From Morganella morganii (lineage in GTDB: Bacteria > Pseudomonadota > Gammaproteobacteria > Enterobacterales > Enterobacteriaceae), in contig NZ_VKKS01000001.1 of NCBI RefSeq assembly GCF_019402645.1, forward strand, positions 1,488,970 to 1,552,969: a DNA stretch of 64,000 nucleotides, written 5' to 3'. Below, piece after piece: positions 44,510-53,812 of the stretch. Made by a program: the position numbers and the translations under genes. The notes beneath the pieces are model-generated. The model did not search any database. It was not told where the DNA came from and saw nothing but the letters and a program-made list of their open reading frames with translations. Position 1 is the first letter of the stretch. The number at the start of each line of letters is the position of its first letter.

Positions 44510-45497
44510 GTCATGTCGTCATCTGTTTGCATATCATGAGTTCTGGCTGGCGGTATTAATTGTGCTGCTCAGTGTGTTTCTCAGTGTCACCAATGAAGAT
44601 TTTATGACATTAGGAAATGTGTTTGATATGACCACCAGCACCGCCATTCTGGCGATTATGGCCTGTGGTCTGTTTGTGGTGCTGGTGTCCGGCGGGATTG
44701 ATATCTCCTTTCCTGCTACGGCTGCAACCGCACAGTATGTGATGGCAACTTATGTGCTGTCACAGGGCGGTAATTTCTTTATTGCCTTTGCTATCGCGGC
44801 GGTTACGGGTCTGCTGCTGGGGCTGATCAACGCCCTGCTTATCTACCGCCTGAAAGTGCCGTCTATTATTATCACCATTTCCACCCTGAACGTCTTTTTC
44901 GGTTTGCTGATCTATTTCACTAACGGCGAATGGCTGTACGGCTTTCCGGAGTGGTTTATGGATGGTATTGAAGTGATGTCATTTACCGGCAGTGATGGTT
45001 ATGACTACGGCCTTTCCCTGCCGATTCTGACCCTGATTGCCGTGGTTATTTTTACCGGCTTTCTGATGAGTAAAACCCGTGCCGGCCGTCAGATTTATGC
45101 GGTCGGCGGTAATGCGGACGCCGCGAAGCGCGTGGGTATCAGCATTCTTGGCGTGATGCTGTTTGTTTACGGCTATATGGGTGCACTGGCAGGCATTGCC
45201 TCTGTGGTGCAGACACAAATCACCCAGTCCGTGGCGCCGAATGCCCTGATGGGATTTGAACTGACTGTACTGGCGGCCGTGGTATTAGGCGGTGTCAGTA
45301 TGACCGGCGGCAAAGGCTCTCTTACCGGGGTTATCCTCGGGGTTGCCCTGCTGGCGATTGTCAAAAACGGCCTGACCCTGGCCGGTGTGCCGTCTTACTG
45401 GCACACTGTGCTGACCGGGCTTATCATTGTTATCAGTATCAGTTTCACCGCGTATAACGAAAAACGCCGTGCTGCTGCCGGAGGTCATCTGTCATGA
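44502..45497 (+). CDS. Sugar ABC transporter permease 1 (RbsC-like)
   Basis: This 331-residue inner-membrane protein of the BPD_transp_2 family has about nine hydrophobic segments, the conserved VSGGIDISFPATAATAQYV near residue 64 (where RbsC has GGIDLSVG) and the EAA-like cytoplasmic loop GGNADAAKRVGI near 203. It ends ATGA-overlapped with the next permease, so the two are coupled and probably form a heterodimeric channel. Confidence 0.9.
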   Translation: MLKSCRHLFAYHEFWLAVLIVLLSVFLSVTNEDFMTLGNVFDMTTSTAILAIMACGLFVVLVSGGIDISFPATAATAQYVMATYVLSQGGNFFIAFAIAAVTGLLLGLINALLIYRLKVPSIIITISTLNVFFGLLIYFTNGEWLYGFPEWFMDGIEVMSFTGSDGYDYGLSLPILTLIAVVIFTGFLMSKTRAGRQIYAVGGNADAAKRVGISILGVMLFVYGYMGALAGIASVVQTQITQSVAPNALMGFELTVLAAVVLGGVSMTGGKGSLTGVILGVALLAIVKNGLTLAGVPSYWHTVLTGLIIVISISFTAYNEKRRAAAGGHLS

Positions 45498-46444
45498 TGT
45501 CAATGCTGAATCTGCGGAGTGACCGCAACATTATTTACCTGCTGGTGATCATGGCCGCTATCCTGCTGTTGCAGGGGATGTTTAATGCAGGTGCTTTTTT
45601 CTCTGTCTCCAACTTCCAGTCAATGACCTCCCAGATGCCGCTGCTCGGCATGCTGGCACTGGCTATGTCTGTCTGTATGCTGACCGGCGGGATCAACCTG
45701 TCCATTATTGCCACCACCAATGCCTGCGGACTGGTAATGGCGAGCGTGATGGCCATGAGCCCGGGTGACGGCGCAATGTTGCTGCCTGCCCTGCTGGCCG
45801 GTCTGGTCACCGCCGTGATTATCGGGCTGATTAACGGTTTTCTGATTGCCTTTGTGGGTGTGTCTCCTATCCTCGCAACCCTCGGGATGATGACATTAAT
45901 CAACGGCCTGAATGTGCTGATTTCCGGCGGTACCGTGATTTCCGGCTTCCCGCCGTCACTGCTGTGGCTGGGGAACGGCACCCTTCTCGGGATCCCGATG
46001 CCGCTGATCCTGTTCCTGCTGTTTGCGTTCCTGCTGTGGGGACTGCTGGAATATACACCGCTCGGCCGCACAGTCTATCTGATGGGTTCCAATGAGAAAG
46101 CGACCCGCTTTTCCGGTCTGAACACACAGAAAACCATTATGGCTGTGTATGTTATTTCGTCTGTCCTGTGCTGGGTGGCCGCCATTATTATGATGGCTAA
46201 GTTTAACTCCGCCAAAGCGGGATACGGGGAATCTTACCTGTTGATCGCCATTCTGGCCTCTGTACTCGGCGGCGTGAACCCGGATGGCGGCTTCGGGCGT
46301 ATTATCGGCATTGTGCTGGCCCTGTTTGTCTTACAGATGCTGGAAAGCGGCCTGAACCTGCTGGGGGTCAGCAGTTACCTCATCATGGCGCTGTGGGGCG
46401 GCATTCTTATCTTATTTATTGCATTGCAGAAAGCCCGGTCATAA
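45494..46444 (+). CDS. Sugar ABC transporter permease 2 (RbsC-like)
   Basis: This 316-residue permease is a paralogue of the preceding one: [19 protein letters not shown] near residue 56, [13 protein letters not shown] near 197 and [20 protein letters not shown] near 257. About nine membrane segments. The ATG overlaps the upstream TGA by 4 bases. The kinase gene starts 11 bases after its stop. Confidence 0.9.
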   Translation: MMSMLNLRSDRNIIYLLVIMAAILLLQGMFNAGAFFSVSNFQSMTSQMPLLGMLALAMSVCMLTGGINLSIIATTNACGLVMASVMAMSPGDGAMLLPALLAGLVTAVIIGLINGFLIAFVGVSPILATLGMMTLINGLNVLISGGTVISGFPPSLLWLGNGTLLGIPMPLILFLLFAFLLWGLLEYTPLGRTVYLMGSNEKATRFSGLNTQKTIMAVYVISSVLCWVAAIIMMAKFNSAKAGYGESYLLIAILASVLGGVNPDGGFGRIIGIVLALFVLQMLESGLNLLGVSSYLIMALWGGILILFIALQKARS

Positions 46445-46455
46445 GGGAGCGGATT

Positions 46456-48090
46456 ATGAGTGTCTATTTTATTGGTGTGGATGTCGGGAGCGGCAGCGCC
46501 CGGGCCGGGGTTTTTGATGCTGCCGGACGCAAAAAAGGCGAAGCAACGCGGGATATCCGTCAGTTCAAACCACAGGCGGATTATGTGGAGCAATCCTCCG
46601 ATGATATCTGGCGCAGTGTGTGTCTCGCGGTAAAAGATGCGGTGGCACAGGCGCGTATCGACCCGATTCAGGTAAAAGGCCTCGGTTTTGATGCCACCTG
46701 CTCCCTGGTGGTACTGGATAAACAGGGCCAGCCGCTGACTGTCAGCCCGACCGGGCGCAGTGAGCAGAACATTATTATGTGGATGGATCACCGGGCTATC
46801 AGTCAGGCACAGCGGATCAATGATACAAAACACCCGGTGCTGGCGTATGTCGGTAACCGTATCTCACCGGAGATGGAAACGCCGAAGCTGTTATGGCTTA
46901 AGCAGAACATGCCATCCACTTGGGCGAAAGCAGGCTATTTCTTTGATCTTCCTGATTTTCTCACCTGGAAAGCCACCTATACCAACAGCCGTTCGCTCTG
47001 CTCCACCGTGTGCAAATGGACCTATCTCGGCCATGAAGATCGCTGGGATACCCATTTCTTCCGCCAGATTGGCCTGGAAGACCTGCCGGAGAACGATGCA
47101 CAGATTATCGGCCGCGAGATCCGTCCGATGGGTGAACCGGTCGGTAACGGGCTGACACCAAATGCGGCTGCGGATTTGGGGCTTATTCCGGGTACGCCGG
47201 TTGCCACCTCTATTATTGATGCACATGCCGGCGGGATCGGCGTTCTGGGTGCCGCAGATGCCACCGGCGCACAGCCGGATTTCAATACCCGTCTGGCGCT
47301 GATCGGCGGCACCTCTTCCTGCCATATGGCGGTATCCAAAAATGCCCGCTTTATCGACGGGATCTGGGGCGCGTATTACAGTGCAATGATTCCGGGCTAC
47401 TGGCTCAATGAAGGCGGGCAATCCGCAACAGGTGCACTGATCGACCATATGATCACGTCACACCCGCAGTACAGCGACGCGAAAAAGCTGGCCGAACAGA
47501 ATCAGCAGACCGTGTATCAGCTCCTCAACGACCGTTTGCTGTCGCTGGCGGGTTCAAAAGAAGATATTGCCCTGCTGACACGGCATATCCATGTGCTGCC
47601 TTATTTCCACGGCAACCGCTCACCACGGGCGAACCCGAACCTGCGCGGTGTGGTGACCGGTCTGCGTATGACACAGACCCTCGATGATCTCGCGCTGATT
47701 TATCTGGCGACTATCCAGGCGATTGCGCTGGGTACCCGTCATATCATTGAAGAAATGAATAAAGCAGGATATGCCATTGATACCATCATGGGTTGCGGCG
47801 GCGGCACCAAGAACCCGATCTTTATCCAGGAACACGCTAACGCCACCGGATGCGCCATGCTGCTGCCGGAAGAGAGTGAAGCAGTTCTGCTTGGTTCGGC
47901 CATGCTCGGCTCTGTGGCTGCCGGCTTCTATTCCTCCATCCCGGAAGCGATGCAGGCGATGAGCCGGATCAGTAAAACCGTGACACCGCAGACGGAAAGC
48001 ATCAAACAATTTTATGATGCCAAATACCGCGTATTCCATCAGTTGTATCATGATGATCAGCGTTACCGGCAACTGATGTCCGAAGTATAA
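46456..48090 (+). CDS. FGGY family pentulose kinase (D-ribulokinase-like)
   Basis: This 544-residue cytoplasmic kinase has both FGGY halves: phosphate loop [15 protein letters not shown] at residue 6, MWMDHRA near 109, and the second signature [20 protein letters not shown] near 445. It resembles the YpCarbK/human FGGY subgroup, shown in human and yeast to phosphorylate D-ribulose; the match of the subgroup is from memory. AAGGGAGCGGATT precedes the ATG at 46456, so a start 63 bases upstream inside the permease gene is rejected. The operon therefore probably imports a pentulose or pentitol and traps it as phosphate; no isomerase or epimerase gene is present. Confidence 0.87.
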   Translation: MSVYFIGVDVGSGSARAGVFDAAGRKKGEATRDIRQFKPQADYVEQSSDDIWRSVCLAVKDAVAQARIDPIQVKGLGFDATCSLVVLDKQGQPLTVSPTGRSEQNIIMWMDHRAISQAQRINDTKHPVLAYVGNRISPEMETPKLLWLKQNMPSTWAKAGYFFDLPDFLTWKATYTNSRSLCSTVCKWTYLGHEDRWDTHFFRQIGLEDLPENDAQIIGREIRPMGEPVGNGLTPNAAADLGLIPGTPVATSIIDAHAGGIGVLGAADATGAQPDFNTRLALIGGTSSCHMAVSKNARFIDGIWGAYYSAMIPGYWLNEGGQSATGALIDHMITSHPQYSDAKKLAEQNQQTVYQLLNDRLLSLAGSKEDIALLTRHIHVLPYFHGNRSPRANPNLRGVVTGLRMTQTLDDLALIYLATIQAIALGTRHIIEEMNKAGYAIDTIMGCGGGTKNPIFIQEHANATGCAMLLPEESEAVLLGSAMLGSVAAGFYSSIPEAMQAMSRISKTVTPQTESIKQFYDAKYRVFHQLYHDDQRYRQLMSEV

Positions 48091-48110
48091 TATTCTGGTT
48101 TTATCTGTGA

Positions 48111-48136
48111 AGGCGCGTTTTTTAACGCGCCTTTTT
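48111..48136 (+). terminator. Terminator after the sugar operon
   Basis: Arms AGGCGCGTT and AACGCGCCT with a T4 loop are followed by TTTTCTTT, 20 bases after the kinase stop. Confidence 0.88.
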
Positions 48137-48241
48137 CTTTGCCTATGATTTGACACTCATCACAAAATCACTGCGCAATTCTGTTGCTGAAAACATGTCT
48201 GAGTGCACAATTTCGTTGCTTTTCGTGATAACCATCACAAT

Positions 48242-48706
48242 TTACAGGGGCAACGCGTGTGTCACCTTCAGTGTTTCCATCGGTACTTCTGTCTTAACAC
48301 TTTGAATACTTGGTATTTGTGTCAGGTGGTCTGCATGAAAACGCCGGTAAGATGTCAGGTCTTTGGTCACAATACGGATCATGGCATCACATTCACCTGC
48401 CATCAGATGACACTCTACGATCTCCGGCATTTCATTAATGGCGGCGACAAAATCATTGATAGTCTGCGCATCCTGTCCCTTAAACCAGATACGGGCATAG
48501 AGCATCAGGCCCGCCCCTATCTTGCTGCCGTCCAGAATCGCCGTGTAGCGCCTGATGACACCGGTTTCCTCCAGACGTCGTACCCGTCTCAGACAGGGTG
48601 AGGGTGAGAGCCCCACCTCGCGTGCCAGCTCCACATTCTGCATTCGGCCGTTACGTTGCAGCTGATCCAGAATCCGCCGATCCATCTTATCCAGTTCAAT
48701 TGACAT
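48242..48706 (-). CDS. Lrp/AsnC family transcriptional regulator
   Basis: This 154-residue protein has an N-terminal helix-turn-helix (LDKMDRRILDQLQRNGRMQN, then LAREVGLSPSPCLRRVRRLE) and a C-terminal RAM ligand-binding domain (ECHLMAGECDAMIRIVTKDL). Such regulators sense amino acids. It is divergent from a LysE-type exporter gene 192 bases away, a frequent pairing in which the regulator controls export of an amino acid. The effector is unknown. Confidence 0.9.
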   Translation of the reverse strand: MSIELDKMDRRILDQLQRNGRMQNVELAREVGLSPSPCLRRVRRLEETGVIRRYTAILDGSKIGAGLMLYARIWFKGQDAQTINDFVAAINEMPEIVECHLMAGECDAMIRIVTKDLTSYRRFHADHLTQIPSIQSVKTEVPMETLKVTHALPL

Positions 48707-48898
48707 TTAAATCACCACCTGACAGTTTTCGCGCAATAATATTGCTAAGAATAGTTTTTTCAGGTCAATTTAACAATCTAATTTCCCGCAAAGCTCCGTA
48801 TAATTTGCATAACAAATAAGAACGTCACAAGATTGAATTAATTCTTAATATTCAATAAATTGTGAATTATTAATATATTTTTGAACTTGGGGTGTTGT

Positions 48899-49507
48899 AT
48901 GGTCATAAATACATTGATGGTGTTTGGCGCAACCGTGTTACCCATTGTATTTGCTCCCGGACCCGATATTTTATTCGTTTCGTCACAAGGCCTCGCCAGT
49001 GGTTCCCGTGCGGCACTGAAAGCCAATATGGGTGTATTGCTGGGCTATGGTATGCATTCCATTCTGGCGGCATTCGGGCTGGCGGCTGTTGTTGTGGCAT
49101 CCCCGGTTCTGTTTAACGGCATGCGCTGGTTCGGTGTAGCCTATATTGCTTACCTGGCTTTCCGTATGGTGATGTCTGCCATGCATAAAAGTGAAATGCC
49201 GCCGATGCAGCCGGCAGCCAAATCTGTTATCACCAAGGGTTTTTTCACCAGTTTCCTGAATCCGAAAGGCTTGCTGGTTTACTTTGCTATCCTGCCGAAC
49301 TTTATTTCCGGCAGTGAGAGTGTCGCGATGCAGTCCCTGCTGTTATCCGGTGTGTATATCGCCAGCTGTGCGATTGTTTACAGCGGTGTGGCTCTGATTT
49401 TCGGCCAGATGAGCAAAGGGGAATATAACGACAAACGCCGCCGTATCGGTGAAGGTGTTGCCGGGGGATTACTGGCCACCGCCGCAGTTAGTCTGGCATT
49501 TAGTTAA
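48899..49507 (+). CDS. LysE/RhtB family amino acid exporter
   Basis: This 202-residue membrane protein has about six hydrophobic segments and the family signature VFAPGPDILFVSSQGLASGSRAA near residues 18-40, with GFFTSFLNPKGLLVYFAI near 117. The ATG at 48899 follows TTGGGGTGTTGT; an in-frame TTG 18 bases upstream is unlikely. It probably exports an amino acid under control of the divergent Lrp-type regulator. Confidence 0.9.
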   Translation: MVINTLMVFGATVLPIVFAPGPDILFVSSQGLASGSRAALKANMGVLLGYGMHSILAAFGLAAVVVASPVLFNGMRWFGVAYIAYLAFRMVMSAMHKSEMPPMQPAAKSVITKGFFTSFLNPKGLLVYFAILPNFISGSESVAMQSLLLSGVYIASCAIVYSGVALIFGQMSKGEYNDKRRRIGEGVAGGLLATAAVSLAFS

Positions 49508-49525
49508 TCCGCTTCTGTTTCCGGC

Positions 49526-49557
49526 AAAACGGGCTCTTTTCTGAGCCCGTTTTTTTC
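49526..49557 (+). terminator. Terminator after the LysE-family exporter
   Basis: Arms AAAACGGGCTC and GAGCCCGTTTT with a TTTTCT loop continue into T-rich sequence. Confidence 0.88.
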
Positions 49558-49595
49558 TGTTTACACTTCTGAGTGCCGTGACTACCCGGATTATC

Positions 49596-51017
49596 TTACC
49601 CCTGTGTTTTCTTCAGCACATAACACAGCTGCCCCAGCACTTTCATTGCGTTGTCCAGCCGGTCATTCCATTCAAATGAGCAGTTCAGGCGGAAGGCATG
49701 ATTAAACTGATCACTGGTGGAAAACATGGAACCGGGCGCGATACTGATCTGCTCATTGAGTGCCATCCGGTACAGTTTGACAGCATCAAACGGCGGTTCA
49801 AATTCCAGCCAGAGGAAATAGCCGCCCTGCGGACAGTTCACTTTCACATCCGGCGGGAAGTATTCGCTGATGGCATACAGCATCCGGTGCTGGCGCTGCT
49901 GCAACTGCTGACGCAGTTTTTTCAGATGTGCATCATACCCCCCCTGCCCGAGATATTCCGCAATGGCCTGCTGTGTCGGCATACTGGCGGATACGGTACT
50001 CATCATCTGTAACTGCTGTACCTTCCGGGCGTGTTTTCCGGCCGCCACCCAGCCGACCCGGAAGCCCGGAGCCAGACATTTGGAAAAAGAAGAACAATGG
50101 AAGAAATTGTTGTCTTTATCCAGGCTTTTCGCCGGTTGCGGCGCATCGTTACCAAACCAGAGCTCACTGTAGACATCATCCTCAATCAGTGCGATCCCGT
50201 GCCGCGTGAGAATCTCCACCAGCCGCCGTTTATTTTCCTGCGGCATCGTACCGCCGAGCGGATTCTGGAAGTGTGTCATCAGCCAGCAGGCTCTGATATC
50301 ATAACGGCCGGCCACGTCTTCCAGTGCATCCGGATCAATCCCGGTCTGCGGGTCGGTTTTGATCGCCACCGCCTTCAGCCGCAGACGCTCAATCGCCTGT
50401 AATGCCCCGTAAAATGCCGGTGATTCAATCACCACCCAGTCCCCCGGTTCCGTTACCGCCTGCAAACTCAGTGACAGGGATTCCATTGCCCCGGCAGTGA
50501 TAACAATATCATCCGGAGAGACATGAATACCCTGCGCGGCATAGCGGCGGGAGATATTACGCCGCAGCTTTTCATTCCCCGGCGGCATATTGACCACCGC
50601 ACTTTGCGGTGCGATACGGCGGGCCACCGCCCCCAGGGCTTTGGAGAGCTTCGGCTGAACCAACAGCGAGGGATCGGGAAATGCCGAGCCGAACGGGATA
50701 ATGGCCGGGTCTTTGCAGGCCTGAAGCACATCAAACAGCGAGGCATTGATCTCCACATTTTCGCTCAGGTGCATACCCAGGCCGCCTTTGGCCGGGGCAA
50801 ACGCCGGCGCGCGTTTGGCAACAAAGTACCCGGACTGCGGGCGCGCCACCACCCAGCCCTGACTCTCCAGTAACTGATACGACTGTACGACAGTCATCAG
50901 ACTCAGCCCGGACTGTCTGGCACTTTCCCGCAATGACGGCAGCCGGTCACCAACCTGCCAGATATCATCTTCGATCTGCTGTTTTATCTGTTCTGCTAAC
51001 TGTTCGTAGCGTGTCAT
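49596..51017 (-). CDS. MocR-type GntR/aminotransferase regulator (YdcR-like)
   Basis: This 473-residue protein fuses an N-terminal GntR winged helix (RYEQLAEQIKQQIEDDIW; GDRLPSLRESARQSGLS) to a fold-type I aminotransferase domain with the pyridoxal phosphate lysine in HCSSFSKCLAPGFRVGW near residue 310. It is closest in feel to E. coli YdcR. MocR regulators commonly act on the divergent gene, here the bd oxidase operon 123 bases away, but that link is only positional. Confidence 0.88.
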   Translation of the reverse strand: MTRYEQLAEQIKQQIEDDIWQVGDRLPSLRESARQSGLSLMTVVQSYQLLESQGWVVARPQSGYFVAKRAPAFAPAKGGLGMHLSENVEINASLFDVLQACKDPAIIPFGSAFPDPSLLVQPKLSKALGAVARRIAPQSAVVNMPPGNEKLRRNISRRYAAQGIHVSPDDIVITAGAMESLSLSLQAVTEPGDWVVIESPAFYGALQAIERLRLKAVAIKTDPQTGIDPDALEDVAGRYDIRACWLMTHFQNPLGGTMPQENKRRLVEILTRHGIALIEDDVYSELWFGNDAPQPAKSLDKDNNFFHCSSFSKCLAPGFRVGWVAAGKHARKVQQLQMMSTVSASMPTQQAIAEYLGQGGYDAHLKKLRQQLQQRQHRMLYAISEYFPPDVKVNCPQGGYFLWLEFEPPFDAVKLYRMALNEQISIAPGSMFSTSDQFNHAFRLNCSFEWNDRLDNAMKVLGQLCYVLKKTQG

Positions 51018-51140
51018 GGAACGCTCTCCGTAAAACTGTTATAGTTTTTTCGTTATTAATTGTCACTATTATAGTTTAGCAACTCATGGTGTACTACGCC
51101 ACACATTTCATCTGTGTAGTTATAACAACGAGAGGTCACA

Positions 51141-52481
51141 ATGTTTGGGTTAAGTGCCCTTGAGCTTGCGCGAATTCAGTTCGCCTTCACCGTGTCGTTT
51201 CATATCATTTTTCCCGCGATCACCATCGGTCTGGCGTCATTTCTGGCGGTGCTTGAAGGGATGTGGCTGAAAACCCGCAATGAAGATTACAAAAAGCTCT
51301 TTCATTTCTGGTCAGCCATCTTTGCCGTAAATTTCGGTATGGGGGTGGTTTCCGGTCTGGTGATGGCGTATCAGTTCGGCACCAACTGGAGTTTCTTTTC
51401 TGAATTTGCCGGGTCAATCACCGGTCCGCTGCTAACCTATGAAGTCCTGACAGCGTTCTTCCTGGAAGCCGGTTTCCTCGGTGTGATGCTGTTCGGCTGG
51501 CACCGGGTCGGTGAAAAACTGCACTACTTCGCTACCTGTATGGTCGCACTCGGCACACTGATGTCCACGTTCTGGATCCTGGCGTCCAACAGCTGGATGC
51601 AGACCCCGCAGGGGCATGAAGTGATCAACGGTGTTGTCGTACCGGTGGACTGGTTCGCGGTGATTTTCAATCCGTCCTTCCCGTACCGCCTGCTGCATAT
51701 GACAACTGCGGCATTTCTCGCATCCGCCTTCTTTATTGCCGCTTCTGCGGCCCGGCATCTGCTGCGCGGCAACAAATCCGGTGCAATGAAAAAGATGTTC
51801 TCCATGTCATTGTGGCTGATTGTGGTACTGGCACCACTCCAGGCTCTGATTGGCGATGCTCACGGGCTGAATACACTGAAGCATCAGCCGGTTAAGGTGG
51901 CCGCGATGGAAGGTCACTGGGAGAACAAACCCGGTGAGGCTACACCGCTGATTCTGTTTGGTATTCCGGATAACAAACAGGAAAAAACCCGTTATGCCGT
52001 GGAAATCCCCGGTCTGGCCAGTCTGATCCTGACACACAGCTTTGATAAACAGGTACCCGCACTAACAGAATTTCTGCCTGAAGACAGGCCGGACAATGTA
52101 TTTGCCGTGTTCTGGTCATTCCGCGTGATGGTTGGTCTCGGGATGCTGATGCTTCTGGCTGCCGCTCTGAGTCTGTGGCTGCGTTACCGCAGACGTTTGT
52201 ATGATTCCCGGCCTTTTCACCGGTTTATGTTATGGATGGCCCCGTCCGGACTTGTTGCCATTCTTGCAGGCTGGTTTGTGACCGAAATCGGCCGTCAGCC
52301 ATGGGTGGTTTACGGATTACAGCGCACGACTGATGCTGTCTCGGCACATGGTGAGATGCATATGAGTATCAGCCTGCTGATCTTCTTTATTGTTTATGGT
52401 TCTGTGTTTGGTATTGGCTACATCTATATGATGAAGCTGATCCGCAAAGGTATTGCGCCGGAGGTGTCTCATGGGCATTGA
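51141..52481 (+). CDS. cioA: Cyanide-insensitive bd-type quinol oxidase subunit I
   Basis: This 446-residue inner-membrane protein oxidises quinol and carries the hemes of a bd-type oxidase. Its start LSALELARIQFAFTVSFHIIFP includes a heme-ligand histidine; GWFVTEIGRQPWVVYG near residue 374 is the conserved block. E. coli CydA is 522 residues; this one has a short Q-loop, the class called Cio/CydAB-S, often less sensitive to cyanide. The cioB gene overlaps its end by 11 bases. Confidence 0.9.
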   Translation: MFGLSALELARIQFAFTVSFHIIFPAITIGLASFLAVLEGMWLKTRNEDYKKLFHFWSAIFAVNFGMGVVSGLVMAYQFGTNWSFFSEFAGSITGPLLTYEVLTAFFLEAGFLGVMLFGWHRVGEKLHYFATCMVALGTLMSTFWILASNSWMQTPQGHEVINGVVVPVDWFAVIFNPSFPYRLLHMTTAAFLASAFFIAASAARHLLRGNKSGAMKKMFSMSLWLIVVLAPLQALIGDAHGLNTLKHQPVKVAAMEGHWENKPGEATPLILFGIPDNKQEKTRYAVEIPGLASLILTHSFDKQVPALTEFLPEDRPDNVFAVFWSFRVMVGLGMLMLLAAALSLWLRYRRRLYDSRPFHRFMLWMAPSGLVAILAGWFVTEIGRQPWVVYGLQRTTDAVSAHGEMHMSISLLIFFIVYGSVFGIGYIYMMKLIRKGIAPEVSHGH

Positions 52482-53478
52482 TTTACCCCTGATTTGGTTC
52501 GTCATTATTATATTCAGCACACTGATGTATATCGTGATGGACGGATTTGACCTCGGTATCGGCATCCTCTATCCCTTTGTGAAAAGCAATTCTGACCGTG
52601 ACCTGATGATGAACAGCGTCGCACCGGTCTGGGACGGCAACGAAACCTGGCTGGTACTGGGTGGTGCCGGGCTGTTCGGCGCTTTCCCGCTCGCCTATGC
52701 TGTGATTCTGGATGCGCTCGCTATTCCGCTGACGCTGATGCTGGTTGCCCTGATTTTTCGCGGCGTGGCCTTTGAGTTCCGTTTCAAAGCGGATAAAGAT
52801 CACCGCTATTTCTGGGATCGCGCTTTTCTGATCAGTTCTGTGATCGTCACCTTTGTCCAGGGCGTAGTGGCCGGCAGTGTGATTGAAGGCTTCCCGGTTG
52901 CAAACCGTGCCTTTACCGGTGGTGCATTTGACTGGCTGGCGCCGTTCCCGCTGTTCTGCGGTTTCGGTCTGGTGATCACGTATGCCCTGCTCGGTTGCGG
53001 CTGGCTGGTGATGAAAACGGAAGGTCACTTACAACAGCAGATGTACAACGTGCTGAAACCCCTGACACTGGTAATGCTGGCAGTTCTGACCGTAATCAGC
53101 CTGTGGACACCGCTGGCGCATGAGGCCATTGCGTCGCGCTGGTTCAGCTTCCCGGACATTCTGTTCTTTCTGCCGGTACCACTGCTGGTGATTATCTGTG
53201 TCACCGCGCTGTTCCGCAGTGTGAACTGCCATCTGCACTACACACCGTTCTTTGCGGCACTCGGTCTGGTTTTTTTGGGTTTCACCGGACTCGGCATCAG
53301 TATCTGGCCAATGATTATTCCGCCGGTAATTGATTATGAAATGGCTGCTGCTCCCGGAGAAAGTCTGAGCTTTATGCTGGCCGGTGCCTTATTCATCATA
53401 CCTGTTATCCTGGTATATACCTGGTGGAGTTACTATGTCTTCAGAGGAAAAATCACCCATGACCAGGGCTACCACTGA
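52471..53478 (+). CDS. cioB: Cyanide-insensitive bd-type quinol oxidase subunit II
   Basis: This 335-residue subunit has about eight membrane helices, beginning MGIDLPLIWFVIIIFSTLMY, with the family block MDGFDLGIGILYPF near residue 25 and VWDGNETWLVLGGAGLFGAFP near 55. The ATG at 52471 is chosen because CGGAGGTGTCTC precedes it. It pairs with CioA and is followed by an overlapping small gene. Confidence 0.93.
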   Translation: MGIDLPLIWFVIIIFSTLMYIVMDGFDLGIGILYPFVKSNSDRDLMMNSVAPVWDGNETWLVLGGAGLFGAFPLAYAVILDALAIPLTLMLVALIFRGVAFEFRFKADKDHRYFWDRAFLISSVIVTFVQGVVAGSVIEGFPVANRAFTGGAFDWLAPFPLFCGFGLVITYALLGCGWLVMKTEGHLQQQMYNVLKPLTLVMLAVLTVISLWTPLAHEAIASRWFSFPDILFFLPVPLLVIICVTALFRSVNCHLHYTPFFAALGLVFLGFTGLGISIWPMIIPPVIDYEMAAAPGESLSFMLAGALFIIPVILVYTWWSYYVFRGKITHDQGYH

Positions 53479-53614
53479 GCCTGCCGCACCGGCCCCCTGG
53501 TGGAAGAAGGCCGCCTGGATGGTCGCTATCTGGGCAGGCAGTGTTCTGGCACTGTTTGCAGTCTCATCGCTTTTCCGCTTATTAATGACGGCAGCGGGAA
53601 TGAAAGTAAAATAG
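53435..53614 (+). CDS. DUF2474 small subunit of the bd-type oxidase
   Basis: This 59-residue single-span protein (WWKKAAWMVAIWAGSVLALF then a RLLMTAAGMKVK end) matches DUF2474, small proteins found after cioAB and comparable in position to CydX of E. coli. The ATG at 53435 follows TGGAGTTACT and lies 44 bases inside cioB; an internal ATG at 53459 is an alternative start. It probably stabilises the oxidase. Confidence 0.8.
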   Translation: MSSEEKSPMTRATTEPAAPAPWWKKAAWMVAIWAGSVLALFAVSSLFRLLMTAAGMKVK

Positions 53615-53680
53615 TCGTCATGTCTCATCAGTAAGTACCTCATCAGTACTTCATGCACTGCGCAGCAGTTGCATTGCCCG

Positions 53681-53712
53681 GCACACCACACCCCCATGCG
53701 GTGTGCTTTTTT
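53681..53712 (+). terminator. Terminator after the cio operon
   Basis: Arms GCACACC and GGTGTGC with a 12-base loop are followed by T6. Confidence 0.75.
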
Positions 53713-53725
53713 AAATAATTTTATT

Positions 53726-53744
53726 GATAATGATTAGCATTACC
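53726..53744. promoter_or_regulatory. Fur box upstream of the siderophore-interacting protein gene
   Basis: GATAATGATTAGCATTACC matches 16 of the 19 positions of the Fur consensus. It lies 69 bases before the start codon of the next gene, consistent with iron repression. Confidence 0.85.
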
Positions 53745-53812
53745 CTAAATTCCTGATACACTCCGCAAAATAGATATAACGAAACTAACAACAATAAAAC
53801 GGAGAATTACGC

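Noticed and set aside
46891-47448. 185-codon minus-strand open frame
   Set aside because: It is a shadow of the FGGY kinase gene, whose motifs are unmistakable.
41981-48090. Lsr-type autoinducer-2 uptake operon
   Set aside because: The binding protein and permeases resemble Lsr proteins in class only; the kinase is of the pentulose type and lsrF, lsrG and lsrR are absent.
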